This document shows, in pieces, positions 7,985 through 16,452 of a DNA stretch of 39,094 nucleotides (position 1 is its first letter; each line of letters opens with the position of its first letter). Source of the stretch: Spirochaetaceae bacterium (GTDB lineage Bacteria; Spirochaetota; Spirochaetia; Treponematales; Breznakiellaceae); contig JAITNZ010000177.1 in the NCBI GenBank assembly GCA_031290205.1, forward strand, positions 1-39,094. The letters are read 5' to 3'. Under the pieces are notes generated by a model that saw nothing but the letters and a program-made list of their open reading frames with translations, had not been told where the DNA came from and searched no databases. A program made the position numbers and the translations under genes.

Positions 7985-9025
7985 CTATATACCACGAATT
8001 GGGAAGCACACCCCGGCTTCCTCTACGGTCTTGACCATCGCGCTGATGTTTTCAAACGGCGTATTAGTAGCGAGGCTGCAACCGGTAGCGATGATGACCC
8101 CTTTCGGGGAGTCGTAGGCTTCCTCGATACAGCGCCGCGTCGCCTCCCGGACATCGGCTACCGTTCCCTGAAACATGACTTCGGAGGGCGGTACATTTCC
8201 CATAATTCTGACACGGCTGCCGACCGCTTCTTTCGCCGAGCGCATCGAGACTTCATTGTCTATACTGAGGCAATTTGCTCCGGTATCAGCCATCAGGTCC
8301 CATATTTTTTCGGTTTTTCCACAAATATGAAGCGTTACTGATTTTCCTCGGCTCTGTATGTCTGCAATGAGCCGTTTTAGATAGGGGAAGGCAAAGGTCT
8401 GGAAATGCTTCCTGCTGATAACCGTGCCCGAACCCATCGGGTCGGAAAGACTCGGTGAGCAGCCGGTCTCGATAATATCTTTCGCGTAATTAAGGCAACT
8501 TTGTAATGAAATCTCGCAGAGTTCATGGACGGCGGCAGGGTTGTGCAACATGAGGCGGGCAATATTTTCTTCACCTATCACGAGACAGGCGACCGTAAAG
8601 GGTGCGGTAAGGGCGCCTGCAACCGGCACTTCCTTTCCAACCGCGTCGATCGTTATCCGCATCGCTTCGAGGCAGCGCTGGAGAATGGGACTCTTTGCCG
8701 ATTCGGCGGGTGTGAGCGTTTTGATTTCCGCCGCGCTTTTGATTGCCGGTTCTTCAATATAGGCGGTCTCGTCGTCGGGAACGTAGACTTTTGCGCCAAG
8801 AGCTTCGGGCAGAGTAAAGAGGTCGGTAAAAACACGGATATTGTCATAGCCGAATTTTCGGTATGCCTCAATCTGTGCTTTTGCGAGGAGTTTTCCGTCC
8901 CTGCGCAGACTGGAAACCTTTTCGCCGATAACGCGCGCGCCCGTATTCCCCACGATTGGCACACAGGGGAGGCGGTCAATCGCTTCACCCTTATTGTATG
9001 CGCTCATTCTTTCAAGTGCTGTCAT
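7985..9025 (-). CDS. UroD/MtaA-family corrinoid methyltransferase (2)
   Basis: A 346-residue paralogue of the other two methyltransferases in the block. His233 and Cys235 in LHICGK, with Cys316 in ATGCSLATNTP, give the H-x-C-x(n)-C zinc site. The C-terminal NTPFENI element is typical of MtaA/CmuA-like proteins. The N-terminus (MTALERMSAYNKGEAIDRLP) is the common UroD-superfamily start. AGGAGG precedes the ATG. It follows a NitT/TauT-type permease gene by 92 bp and is separated from the amino-acid transporter promoter by a repeat-rich spacer. It probably acts in the cytoplasm on a methylated substrate brought in by the upstream transporter; that is inference from position. Confidence 0.9.
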   Translation of the reverse strand: MTALERMSAYNKGEAIDRLPCVPIVGNTGARVIGEKVSSLRRDGKLLAKAQIEAYRKFGYDNIRVFTDLFTLPEALGAKVYVPDDETAYIEEPAIKSAAEIKTLTPAESAKSPILQRCLEAMRITIDAVGKEVPVAGALTAPFTVACLVIGEENIARLMLHNPAAVHELCEISLQSCLNYAKDIIETGCSPSLSDPMGSGTVISRKHFQTFAFPYLKRLIADIQSRGKSVTLHICGKTEKIWDLMADTGANCLSIDNEVSMRSAKEAVGSRVRIMGNVPPSEVMFQGTVADVREATRRCIEEAYDSPKGVIIATGCSLATNTPFENISAMVKTVEEAGVCFPIRGI

Positions 9026-9061
9026 ACATTCTCCTCCTATAAAAAATCACTTGCTATGCAC

Positions 9062-9114
9062 CCCGTTCTCTTATCAAACGGAAGGCAGAAGTGCCGCAGG
9101 CACCGGCTGTGGCG
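9062..9114. repeat. stop-proximal repeat, copy 1 of 3
   Basis: TCTTATCAAACGGAAGGC followed by a GTGCCGCAGGCACC palindrome lies directly after the permease stop on the coding strand. Closely related copies occupy the same position after two SBP genes (13390-13430 and 16410-16452). Confidence 0.7.
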
Positions 9115-9117
9115 TCG

Positions 9118-9879
9118 CTACCGCTTCTTTGTCCAATACAACACCCGCGTTTTGAGGCGATTGAATCCTAAGGTGATGAGCAGGACGACTAACGACAGCA
9201 CGAACATACCGGCAAGCACGCGGTCGTACTCGGCAAAATCGGCGTAGTACTGCACAAAATAGCCCAAACCTGCCCGCGCGCCGAATATCTCGCCGACGGT
9301 GAGCAGGATGAAACTCATGATAAGCCCTGACTCAATACCTGCAAAAATCTGCGGCATAATTCCCGGCAGGATAATCTTAAAAACAAGTTTCGCGCCTTTC
9401 AGATTAAGGCATCTCGCGTTATCAATCCAGCGCGGCTCAAGGAATATGATGCCGTGTATTGTGCTGCGCAAGACGGGCCAGAAAACGCCAATCATGATGA
9501 TTGATGCCGAAGACAACCAGAATGTCGGAAATATCGCGATGGCATAGGGAATGAGCATTGTCGGAGGTATCGGATTAAGCGCGCTGAAGATGGGCATAAA
9601 AAGCCGTTTCAGTTTTTCGTTAAGCCCCACAACGGCGCCTATGCTCACACCGAGGACGATGGCAAGCAGGAGCGCGGGAAAGAGAAGGCGCATCGAGCTT
9701 AAAAAACCGATAAAAAGCAATTTTCTTGAAGAAATGAGCGCCCGAAATATTTTCCCGAGTCCCGGGAATATCAAAGGGTTGAGCAATTTTCCAATATCGG
9801 TAATGAGCGCGTAGACAAAGAACAAACCGGCAAATATCAGGATAGAGCCTACATACCGGCTTAAACCGCTTTTTTTCAT
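9118..9879 (-). CDS. NitT/TauT-family ABC transporter permease (SsuC/TauC-like)
   Basis: A 253-residue inner-membrane permease of the nitrate/sulfonate/taurine/pyrimidine importer group. About six membrane helices are visible, with the family segment LNPIPPTMLIPYAIAIF and a cytoplasmic coupling loop that includes NLKGAKLVFKIILPGIMPQI. The start at 9879 was chosen because it begins the conserved MKKSGLSRYV N-terminus and because the longer frame reads through a tandem repeat. It follows its ATPase gene (stop 9972), separated only by the repeat chain described at 9876-10006. Ligand unknown; four nearby SBPs are candidates to feed it. Confidence 0.88.
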   Translation of the reverse strand: MKKSGLSRYVGSILIFAGLFFVYALITDIGKLLNPLIFPGLGKIFRALISSRKLLFIGFLSSMRLLFPALLLAIVLGVSIGAVVGLNEKLKRLFMPIFSALNPIPPTMLIPYAIAIFPTFWLSSASIIMIGVFWPVLRSTIHGIIFLEPRWIDNARCLNLKGAKLVFKIILPGIMPQIFAGIESGLIMSFILLTVGEIFGARAGLGYFVQYYADFAEYDRVLAGMFVLSLVVLLITLGFNRLKTRVLYWTKKR

Positions 9880-10006
9880 ATTCTCGAACCATCCTCTATA
9901 ATCTTTTTCATATTCTCGAACCGTCCTCCACAATTTTTTTCATATTTTCGAACCATTCTCCATAATCTTTTTCATATTCTCGAACCGTCCTCCACAACAA
10001 TCTCAT
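9876..10006 (-). repeat. 32-bp tandem repeat forming a chain of three minicistrons
   Basis: Four near-identical 32-bp units lie between the ATPase stop and the permease start. On the minus strand each unit carries GGAG or GAGGA, then TTCGA(G/A)AATATGAAAAA. The four ATGs have first bases at 9975, 9943, 9911 and 9879, exactly 32 bp apart. The first ATG overlaps the ATPase stop as ATGA. The next three overlap the stop of the preceding mini-frame in the same way, and the fourth is the permease start. The three mini-frames (9975-9940, 9943-9908, 9911-9876) each encode 11 residues: [22 protein letters not shown] and MKKIIEDGSRI. The unit is derived from the 3' end of the ATPase gene, whose last residues are VVEDGSRI. 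Confidence 0.95.
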
Positions 10007-10790
10007 GTTCGATAAGCTCACCAACAAGCACATTCAGTTTGTCCAGCAGGCTGTTACGCAATCCCGCGAAATTCGGATGATGCAGTGAAGAACTGTGCGA
10101 GCGCGGTCTGTCAAGGCTGACCGTTTCCTCGAACACGATGCGTCCGGGCTGTGCGCCCATGACAATTACCCGGTCGCCAAGTATCAGCGCTTCCTCGACA
10201 TCGTGGGTGACAAACAGAATAGTCTTTCCGGTTTCGCCCGAGGTCCCCTGCCACAAATCAAGTAACGCATCCTGCTGCTTCGCACGGGTAATTTCGTCAA
10301 GAGCGCCAAAGGGCTCATCCATGAGGAGTATCGGCGCGTTCTGCGCGAGGGCGCGCGCAATCGCCGTGCGCTGGCGCATACCGCCTGAAAGCTCTCCCGG
10401 AAGTTTCTTCCCCTGCCCCGAAAGCCCGACAAGCTCAAGATACGTCTCCGCTATGTTTTCCCTCTCCGCTTTTGACTCGCCAAGGCAAGCCTGTTCAAGC
10501 GCAAGCACGACATTCTGAAGGCAGGTCATCCAAGGGAAGAGGCTGTAGTCCTGAAAGACAACCGCGCGGTCAAGCCCGGGACCGGAAATTGTTTTATGGT
10601 TGACCGTAATGGAACCCTCGTGCGGAAAGATAAGGCCGGCAAGAAGGCGCAGCATCGTACTCTTGCCGCAGCCGGAGGGTCCGATCACCGAAACAAATTC
10701 GCCTTTGGATATGGAAAGGTTGACATGAAAGAGCACGTCTTCCTTGCCATACCCAAAAACTACATCGTCAATGCTGATATAAGCATTCAT
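9972..10790 (-). CDS. NitT/TauT-family ABC transporter ATPase (SsuB/TauB-like)
   Basis: A 272-residue ATP-binding subunit. Walker [10 protein letters not shown] (37-45), the family-specific LFPWMT after the Q-loop (84-89), signature LSGGM (134-138), Walker B ILLMDEP (154-160) and switch His196 are present. The LFPWMT block is typical of the nitrate/sulfonate/taurine group. The gene lies 5 bp after an SBP gene and its stop overlaps the first ATG of the 32-bp repeat chain. With the permease at 9118 it makes one complete importer core. Confidence 0.92.
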   Translation of the reverse strand: MNAYISIDDVVFGYGKEDVLFHVNLSISKGEFVSVIGPSGCGKSTMLRLLAGLIFPHEGSITVNHKTISGPGLDRAVVFQDYSLFPWMTCLQNVVLALEQACLGESKAERENIAETYLELVGLSGQGKKLPGELSGGMRQRTAIARALAQNAPILLMDEPFGALDEITRAKQQDALLDLWQGTSGETGKTILFVTHDVEEALILGDRVIVMGAQPGRIVFEETVSLDRPRSHSSSLHHPNFAGLRNSLLDKLNVLVGELIEHEIVVEDGSRI

Positions 10791-10795
10791 CGGGC

Positions 10796-11845
10796 TTAGG
10801 TATTCTGCTCTGCAAAAAGCGTGCTAAGCGTATTCCAGTAAGGGGAAGGCGCTTCTTGTTTAAGCGCTTCCAATGCTTCAACGTAGAGCGAGGTGTCAAT
10901 CAGCGCATAGGGGTCGACCGTTGTAGAAGGATCAAGGTAATCGATCGACTTCATTTGGTTAAACATTTTGACTACCGCGTTGGTATTTGGATCGAGCGAA
11001 TACTCAGCGTGAGGCGAGAACGTGATATCGCGCGCGTTCTGCTCGGTAAAATTCTGCTGTTTGATATTCGCCCGAACCCCCGATTCAGGGTCTTCGACGA
11101 ATTTCCGTTCCGCAAGCAACATTCCTTTCAGAAACGCGACAAGAGCCGCCCGCTTGTCTTTGATCGCGGCTTGGGTCGTAACAATGCGGCAGCAGGGGTG
11201 GCGGGGGAAGAGGTCTGTCGTGTAAAGCGGCGTGGCGAGTCCCGCCTCGCGTATCTGAACCACGAGCCCGTTAGGACCGATGCCCACATCGACCTTCCCG
11301 CTTTTTACCGCTTCGAGCACATCCACTGGCCGCTTGAATTCGATAATCTCAAGGTCGCGTCCCGGTTCAATACCGGCTTCAAAAAGCGCCCCGCGAAATA
11401 CGACGTCGGGGGTATAGAGGCGCGGCGAACCCACAATCTTCCCCTTAAACCCGTATATGTCCTTATACTTGCCCGCATTTTCGGCTTTGGTAAAAATGGG
11501 GTGAGAGCCGGTCTGGTTCCCCGCGATGATAACCAGCTTCGCGCCGTTCACCGCCAGCGCGAGCGGGGCGCTTGTCCCGAAGGATACGCCCACATCGAGT
11601 TTGCCCAATTCGAGCGCGGCGAGTCCGTCGGCGGTATTCGAAAATGATACCAATTCCGCATCCACGCCCGCATCCTTAAAATAGCCTTCCTCGACAGCCA
11701 GCATGGGAAGCGTTGTACTGGAACTCGGCTGAAAGCCCGCCACAATCTTGCCTAAAATTCCGCTCTTTGCCGCATCTTTCTTGCTGCAACCGATAACTGC
11801 AAGCAGAAGCGCCGCAGTCATTAAAAACACAAAAATCTTTTTCAT
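10796..11845 (-). CDS. NMT1/SsuA-like substrate-binding lipoprotein (divergent member)
   Basis: A 349-residue periplasmic binding lipoprotein. The lipobox VIGC places lipid Cys20. The mature region has the NMT1/THI5-like pattern, with an early ligand loop GFQPSSSTTLPMLAVEEGYF (37-56). A longer frame exists upstream, but ATAGGAGAA precedes the ATG at 11845 and the residues from there match the signal peptides of four neighbours. It differs from the other three SBPs in length and sequence yet keeps a vicinal Cys pair (218-219) at a similar place. It is directly upstream of the ATPase and permease and is their likely primary receptor. Confidence 0.87.
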   Translation of the reverse strand: MKKIFVFLMTAALLLAVIGCSKKDAAKSGILGKIVAGFQPSSSTTLPMLAVEEGYFKDAGVDAELVSFSNTADGLAALELGKLDVGVSFGTSAPLALAVNGAKLVIIAGNQTGSHPIFTKAENAGKYKDIYGFKGKIVGSPRLYTPDVVFRGALFEAGIEPGRDLEIIEFKRPVDVLEAVKSGKVDVGIGPNGLVVQIREAGLATPLYTTDLFPRHPCCRIVTTQAAIKDKRAALVAFLKGMLLAERKFVEDPESGVRANIKQQNFTEQNARDITFSPHAEYSLDPNTNAVVKMFNQMKSIDYLDPSTTVDPYALIDTSLYVEALEALKQEAPSPYWNTLSTLFAEQNT

Positions 11846-11902
11846 TTTTTCTCCTATAAATTTTTTTCTAACCATCGGAATAAGCGCTAACCACCCGAAC
11901 CT

Positions 11903-12031
11903 AATGGGGAGTGGGTTATAGGGAGTGGGGAGTGGATTTTCACTCTGTAAGTCTCTGTTGCTACTGTGAGATTCCACGTTAGTATCAGAAATCCTCGAAC
12001 CCGCATATTCCCTACTCCCTACTCCCTACTA
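11903..12031. repeat. heptamer tandem arrays between two SBP genes
   Basis: GAGTGGG-type units occupy about 11908-11937 and TCCCTAC units about 12008-12031. On the minus strand the second array (GTAGGGA) begins at the TAG stop of the SBP gene ending at 12029. Confidence 0.8.
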
Positions 12032-13033
12032 GAAAAGCGAGTCCGGTACGCCGGGAACCTCGACATAAACATCCCGAATCAAAGCGTCGACATCAATATC
12101 AGCCTTGATAAGCCCAAGCCGCTGCATATCTCTCGCGTTGCGGGTAAGCGCGGGCAACGCCTGGCTGACCGACGCGCGATAGCTTAAGGTTTTGAGAACC
12201 CCGGCATTCACCAGCGGGTCGCCGGCAACACGCTTATTGTCGGACAGGATCTGCGCTGCCTCGTCGGGATGATCCTGCACAAACTTGGCAGCCTTTTGGA
12301 TGGCACGCAAAAATTTCGCCGTTGCTTCGGGATGCGCCTTAATCGTTTCGGCGCGCACCGGAACTGCGCAGCAGAATTCGTCTTTATACGCTTCATCTAC
12401 CGCATTATCAATGATGGCACGAAAGCCCCTCGCGTTCTGGGCGATTTGCGCGGCAGGGTCTACCAGCGCGATTGCGTCAACACCGCCGCGTTCAAGGAGC
12501 AGCGGCAATTCCGCGCCGGTCTGATAGATGAATTCGACATCGGCGTTCTCCCCGTCAACTTTGAATCCCTGACCCGCCAAGAAACGCTTGACAAAGAGGA
12601 GCGGAGGTGAACTCGGTCCTCCACCACCGATTTTCTTTCCCTTGAGGTCGGCGAATGTCTTGATGGACGCATCGTCTCCCCTGACCAAAGCCTTGACGCA
12701 GCCGGTGTGCATGGCAAGCGGAATCTGCACCGGAAGCCCGTTGGACAGCGGCTGAATGAGCCCCACCATCAAGGTGATTAAGCCATCCACACTGCCGTTG
12801 GTGAGGAGGTTGAACGCCTCGCCGTCACCGACCTGGACTATTTCCCATTTGAGCCCTTCCTCCTCATAGTAGCCCTTGTCAAGCGCTATGTATAATGGCG
12901 CATGACAGAGGAATGTGTAGCCAATCTTGAACACATAGTCGTCTTCGCTCTTTGCCGCATCTTTCTTGCTGCAACCGATAACTGCAAGCAGAAGCGCCGC
13001 AGTCATTAAAACACCTAAAACTCTTTTCATCAT
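12029..13033 (-). CDS. Cys-rich NMT1-like substrate-binding lipoprotein (A)
   Basis: A 334-residue binding lipoprotein with lipobox VIGC, one of three close paralogues (with 13432-14439 and 16451-17461). The mature domain is NMT1/SsuA-like: a first-strand loop FLCHAPLYIALDKGYY, AMHTGCVKALVRGDD and an FCCAVPVRAETIK block. Four mature cysteines (in LCHAP, HTGC and FCC) recur in all three copies. AGGAGA precedes an ATGATG, so the start may be either Met. It lies between the Se/S-carrier-like gene and the divergent SBP gene. NMT1-type proteins usually bind small heterocycles or sulfonates; the cysteines suggest a thiophilic ligand instead. Confidence 0.88.
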   Translation of the reverse strand: MMKRVLGVLMTAALLLAVIGCSKKDAAKSEDDYVFKIGYTFLCHAPLYIALDKGYYEEEGLKWEIVQVGDGEAFNLLTNGSVDGLITLMVGLIQPLSNGLPVQIPLAMHTGCVKALVRGDDASIKTFADLKGKKIGGGGPSSPPLLFVKRFLAGQGFKVDGENADVEFIYQTGAELPLLLERGGVDAIALVDPAAQIAQNARGFRAIIDNAVDEAYKDEFCCAVPVRAETIKAHPEATAKFLRAIQKAAKFVQDHPDEAAQILSDNKRVAGDPLVNAGVLKTLSYRASVSQALPALTRNARDMQRLGLIKADIDVDALIRDVYVEVPGVPDSLF

Positions 13034-13054
13034 TTTCTCCTATAAATTTTTTTT

Positions 13055-13096
13055 CATTGCTCATTGCTCATTGCTCATTGCTTATTGCTCATTAAA
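13055..13096. repeat. heptamer array CATTGCT supplying the stop of the Se/S-carrier-like gene
   Basis: Four or five CATTGCT units lie immediately downstream of, and within, the 3' end of the small gene at 13075. On the minus strand the AGCAATG units encode the terminal Ser-Asn-Lys-Gln and the TGA stop. Confidence 0.9.
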
Positions 13097-13341
13097 TACG
13101 AGACCGTCCCGTCCGGTTCCTTCACCATGCGATACGTTTCTGTAATATTCACTCCGCACTCCGACAGAAAGGCGACAGCTTGTTCGAGTGCCTCCGGCAT
13201 AAACCGCAGACAAAACCCGCATCCCGCTTTAATGCTGGACGGTTTGGGCATAACACGAACGTCCAATTTTCGTTCGAGGAACGCCTGCTCCGCCATAATA
13301 GCTTGGGAGGTGCTTTCAAAACAGATTATCGCTTCATCCAT
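13075..13341 (-). CDS. DUF3343 (Se/S carrier-like) protein
   Basis: An 88-residue soluble protein matching the putative Se/S carrier family (DUF3343). That family is often found next to SelD, YedE-type permeases and TusA-like proteins and is thought to carry a selenium or sulfur atom on cysteine. The family core KAGCGFCLRF holds Cys41 and Cys44; the flanking STSQAIMAEQAFLE and MPKPSSIKAG segments are typical. The last residues SNKQ and the stop codon come from a heptamer repeat rather than from the conserved domain. It sits between two SBP genes in the block. Function is inferred from the family and is not experimentally settled. Confidence 0.88.
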   Translation of the reverse strand: MDEAIICFESTSQAIMAEQAFLERKLDVRVMPKPSSIKAGCGFCLRFMPEALEQAVAFLSECGVNITETYRMVKEPDGTVSYLMSNKQ

Positions 13342-13387
13342 TGATTTTATCGTAGCGCAAATCCTCCTTAAAAAACAAACTGCTTAT

Positions 13388-13430
13388 ACCCCATTCCCTT
13401 ATCAAACGGAAAGCTGAGCGCGCCTGTGGC
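13388..13430. repeat. stop-proximal repeat, copy 2 of 3
   Basis: CCCTTATCAAACGGAAAGCTGA followed by a GCGCCTGTGGCGC palindrome lies directly after the stop of the SBP gene ending at 13432 (coding strand). It is homologous to 9062-9114 and 16410-16452. Confidence 0.75.
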
Positions 13431-13431
13431 G

Positions 13432-14439
13432 CTAAAACAGCGAATCCGGCACACCGGGCACTTGGACATAAACATCCCGTATCAATGCGTCGACATCGAC
13501 ATCAGCTTTGATGAGTCCAATTCTCTGCATATCTCTTGCGTTACGTTCGAGTGCTGGCAACGCTTGGCTGACCGATGCGCGGTAACTAAAAGTTTTTAGA
13601 ATTGCGGCGTTCATAAGCGGGTCGCCGGGGACATACTTGTTATTGGCGAGAATTTGCACGGTTTCGTCGGGGTTTTCCTGCACAAACTTGGCAGCCTTCT
13701 GAACCGCGCGCAAAAATTTTGCCGTCGCTTCAGGGTGCGCCTTGATTGTTTCGGAGCGCACGGGAACCACGCAACAGAATTCGTCTTTGTACCCTTCGTC
13801 AACCGCCATATCGATGATGGCGCGAAAGCCTTTTGTGTTTTGCGCGATTTGGGCTGAGGGGTCGGTAAGCCCGATTGCGTCAACACCGCCGCGTTCAAGG
13901 AGCAACGGCAATTCGGCGCCGCTCTGATAGACAAATTCAATATCGGCGTTCTCACCCTCTACGTTGAATCCCTCTGCTGCCAGAAACCGTTTAGCAAAGA
14001 GGACGCTAGTCGCGCTCGGGCTGCCCCCGCCAATTTTCTTTCCCTTAAGGTCGGCGAATGTTTTGATGGACGGGTCATCTCCGCGAACCAACAGTTTGAT
14101 ACAACCGGTATGGAGGGCAAGCGGAATCTGAACGGGAAGCCCGTTGGTAAGCGGCTGAATGAGCCCCACCATCAAGGTATTGAGCCCGTCAACATTACCA
14201 TTGGTAAGCAGGTTAAATGCCTCACCGTCGCCAACATTGGTGCGTTCCCACTTCAGCCCCTCTTCATCAAAATAGCCTTTGTCAATCGCCACATAGAGCG
14301 GCGCATTACAGAGACCGTTCAAGGAAATGCCGACCTTAAACACATAGTCATCTTCACTCTTTGCAGCATCTTTCTTGCTACAACCGATGATTGCAAACAA
14401 AAACGCCGCAATCATTAAAACACTTAAAATCTTTTTCAT
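13432..14439 (-). CDS. Cys-rich NMT1-like substrate-binding lipoprotein (B)
   Basis: A 335-residue paralogue of the SBPs at 12029 and 16451. The lipobox IIGC sets lipid Cys20. Mature cysteines are Cys44 (in LCNAPLYVAID), Cys113 (in ALHTGCIK) and the vicinal pair Cys222-Cys223 (in DEFCCVVPVRSETIK). In this fold the first loop and the two central segments are near the ligand cleft, so they may line the binding site. AGGAGA precedes the ATG. The C-terminal VPGVPDSLF is shared with the sister proteins. It lies between the C_GCAxxG gene and the Se/S-carrier-like gene. Confidence 0.9.
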   Translation of the reverse strand: MKKILSVLMIAAFLFAIIGCSKKDAAKSEDDYVFKVGISLNGLCNAPLYVAIDKGYFDEEGLKWERTNVGDGEAFNLLTNGNVDGLNTLMVGLIQPLTNGLPVQIPLALHTGCIKLLVRGDDPSIKTFADLKGKKIGGGSPSATSVLFAKRFLAAEGFNVEGENADIEFVYQSGAELPLLLERGGVDAIGLTDPSAQIAQNTKGFRAIIDMAVDEGYKDEFCCVVPVRSETIKAHPEATAKFLRAVQKAAKFVQENPDETVQILANNKYVPGDPLMNAAILKTFSYRASVSQALPALERNARDMQRIGLIKADVDVDALIRDVYVQVPGVPDSLF

Positions 14440-14480
14440 TTTTTTCTCCTATATATAAAAAAATTTATTAACATCATTAT

Positions 14481-14942
14481 TCACTGTTCAATCTTGATGT
14501 TCAATTCACGCGCAATTATTTCCGCTGTTTTTGCCGCGACTTCGCCGGTAAATGAAATACATTGCTCCATGTGAACGGGGGATCCCAGTTCCATACCCTT
14601 CGTCAAAATTTTACAACAGGCAACTTTATGATTTCCTGTAAAAGCGTCATATAACTCTTTTGAAAGTGCCATTGCTTTATTAACTTTATCATCTTTTGGC
14701 TGTGTCCTTCCAAAAAAATATCCAAGACACATTATGCCGCCGGATACCGCTCCGCACATACAGAGGGCGCCCCCGACGCCGACAGGAAATCCCGAAGCCA
14801 TAGCGATAGCCTCTGCCGGCATTTCAGGCTCAATCTGACGGCGAATGGTAGACGCTATTGCTTCCGAACAATAAAAATCATGGTTGCGATAAAGTTCTTC
14901 AGCCTCTTTACGAATTGCCGCAATACAAATTGTTTTTTTCAT
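14481..14942 (-). CDS. C_GCAxxG_C_C family redox protein
   Basis: A 153-residue cytoplasmic protein of the C_GCAxxG_C_C family, named for its conserved cysteines. Visible here are Cys25 (HDFYCSEA), Cys61 and Cys63 with Gly-Ala (ALCMCGAVSGG), Cys72, the pair Cys109-Cys110 (KVACCKILT) and Cys128. Members are thought to have a redox or metal-binding role. Some homologues carry selenocysteine at one of these positions; all are Cys here, with no in-frame TGA. The start has AGGAG upstream. It lies between the cystine symporter and SBP B. The stop TGA falls in a short GAACAGTGAATAATG heptamer-like repeat. Confidence 0.85.
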   Translation of the reverse strand: MKKTICIAAIRKEAEELYRNHDFYCSEAIASTIRRQIEPEMPAEAIAMASGFPVGVGGALCMCGAVSGGIMCLGYFFGRTQPKDDKVNKAMALSKELYDAFTGNHKVACCKILTKGMELGSPVHMEQCISFTGEVAAKTAEIIARELNIKIEQ

Positions 14943-14955
14943 TTTCTTTCTCCTA

Positions 14956-15011
14956 TAAAATTAGTTGTTAGTGATTAGTGGATAGCAAAAACTACTCACT
15001 ACTCACTATTT
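14956..15011. repeat. heptamer arrays at the end of the cystine symporter gene
   Basis: CACTACT units (about 14990-15008) on the minus strand read ATAGTGAGTAGTGAGTAG and encode the symporter's terminal IVSSE and TAG stop. A related TTAGTGATTAGTGGATAG segment follows (14963-14985). Confidence 0.85.
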
Positions 15012-16323
15012 CGTGTTCCCACTTGCCAGCCACATAGCCCGCCAAAATACTATCAGATACGTTTAACGCTGTTCTGCCCATATCAACGATAAAGTCAACG
15101 GCAATAAGTACGGCGACAAGCTCAATGGGCAAGCCCATAAGCGATAGCACAAAGAGCGACACATTTGTGGCTCCTCCGCCCACGCCTGCCGTGCCTATTG
15201 AACCAATAACCACATACAATACAAGCGGAATTAGAAATGCCGCACTCCACACGTTCCAACCCTGGACAAGCCCCACGAGTATTGCCAGCATTGTAACGAA
15301 CACGCCCGCGCAGCCGTTTTGCCCAACACAGGTGCCGAGTGAAGCCGCGAGATTGGCATTTGCCTCACTTACGCCCAGAGCCGTTTGCGCCTTTATTGTA
15401 AGGGGCATTGTCGCGGCGCTGCTGCGCGATGAAAAAGCAAACAACAGAGCCGCCGAAGATGTTTTAACAAAGCGTATGGGATTTAATCCGAACAGCGCAA
15501 AAATGACCAAATGGGATATAAAGACTAAGATGAGTGCGGCAAATATTCCGCCGGTAATAATACCGAGCTGCGCCACCACCTGCCAATTACCCGCGATGAT
15601 GCGCGACGACATTATTGCAAGCACGCCGTACGGTGTAAAGTCAATTACAAACTCAACAACCTTCATTACGAATTCGTAGGCCGTATGTAAAAACGATTCA
15701 AACTTTAGCGCCGAATCGGGCGCGATCTTTTTAACCGATATATAGGCCATTCCGATAAGCGCCGCGATAAAAACCACAGGCAGCACCGAGCCACCCGCAA
15801 GAGCCGCAAATAAATTTGATGGTATAAGATCAAGGATTGCGCCGCTTACTGAAGCCGGCTGTCTCGAAGAAGCGCTATATTCTATAAGTTTGTCCGCGCT
15901 CAATCCAAAAACGGCTGTAACTATTATTGATAAAACCGCCGATATAACCGTAGTTGCAAGCAACACGCCGATTATTTTCCCCGTCTTTCTTGCACCCTGC
16001 GCCGACCCGGTTGTTTTTGTTATAGCGGTGATAATTGATACCGTAACGAGCGGCACGATAACCAACTGCAACACATGTATGAAACCGACGCCAATTAAGT
16101 TCACCCATTCGCGTATGCCCGCCGATACCCCGCTGCCGTCGCTAAGAGGCACGCCGAATAGCGCTTGTACGACGATACCGTATGCAATGCCCGCCACAAG
16201 AGCGATGGCAACTACAGCGCTAAATCCCGCGTTCAACTTGCGGCGCAATGCGGCAAGAGCCCAGATTAGCAACGCGAACACGACCAGAGCGATGATAATT
16301 TGCAAATTCTGAAATGTAAACAT
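14992..16323 (-). CDS. tcyP: L-cystine symporter (TcyP/YdjN type, DAACS family)
   Basis: A 443-residue sodium/dicarboxylate-type symporter. The substrate hairpin FSSRSSAATMPLTI (297-310), the ASLGTCVGQNGCAG segment (327-340) and the late DMGRTALNVSDS match the TcyP/YdjN branch, which imports L-cystine, rather than GltP or DctA. About eight membrane helices plus two re-entrant hairpins fit the family fold. The final five residues (IVSSE) come from a heptamer repeat, so the native end was probably GKWEHE. It stands between SBP C and the C_GCAxxG protein. Its presence supports a sulfur-amino-acid theme; some relatives also take selenocystine. Confidence 0.88.
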   Translation of the reverse strand: MFTFQNLQIIIALVVFALLIWALAALRRKLNAGFSAVVAIALVAGIAYGIVVQALFGVPLSDGSGVSAGIREWVNLIGVGFIHVLQLVIVPLVTVSIITAITKTTGSAQGARKTGKIIGVLLATTVISAVLSIIVTAVFGLSADKLIEYSASSRQPASVSGAILDLIPSNLFAALAGGSVLPVVFIAALIGMAYISVKKIAPDSALKFESFLHTAYEFVMKVVEFVIDFTPYGVLAIMSSRIIAGNWQVVAQLGIITGGIFAALILVFISHLVIFALFGLNPIRFVKTSSAALLFAFSSRSSAATMPLTIKAQTALGVSEANANLAASLGTCVGQNGCAGVFVTMLAILVGLVQGWNVWSAAFLIPLVLYVVIGSIGTAGVGGGATNVSLFVLSLMGLPIELVAVLIAVDFIVDMGRTALNVSDSILAGYVAGKWEHEIVSSE

Positions 16324-16344
16324 TTTTTTCTCCTATAAAATTTA

Positions 16345-16400
16345 GTTGGTAATGTGTAGTGGACAGTGTGTAAAAAAACCTACTCACTGCTCACTATATC
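16345..16400. repeat. heptamer-type repeat spacer
   Basis: GTGTAGTGGACAGTGTG and ACTCACTGCTCACTA segments keep an imperfect 7-bp period between SBP C and the symporter gene. No gene is present. Confidence 0.55.
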
Positions 16401-16409
16401 ACCACCCCC

Positions 16410-16452
16410 GTTTCCTTATAAAACGGAAGGGTCAGAAAGTGCCTGTGGCACT
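16410..16452. repeat. stop-proximal repeat, copy 3 of 3
   Basis: TCCTTATAAAACGGAAGG and GTCAGAAA, then an AGTGCCTGTGGCACT palindrome that includes the SBP stop codon. The palindrome and the ACGGAA core match copies 1 and 2. Confidence 0.75.

Noticed and set aside
8525-9247. 240-codon plus-strand frame over the second methyltransferase gene
   Set aside because: It is antisense to a gene with an intact zinc motif and good RBS, and its composition is not protein-like.
9876-10006. 32-bp repeat as a CRISPR array
   Set aside because: Units are directly adjacent with no spacers, and they derive from the end of the ATPase gene. No cas genes are present.
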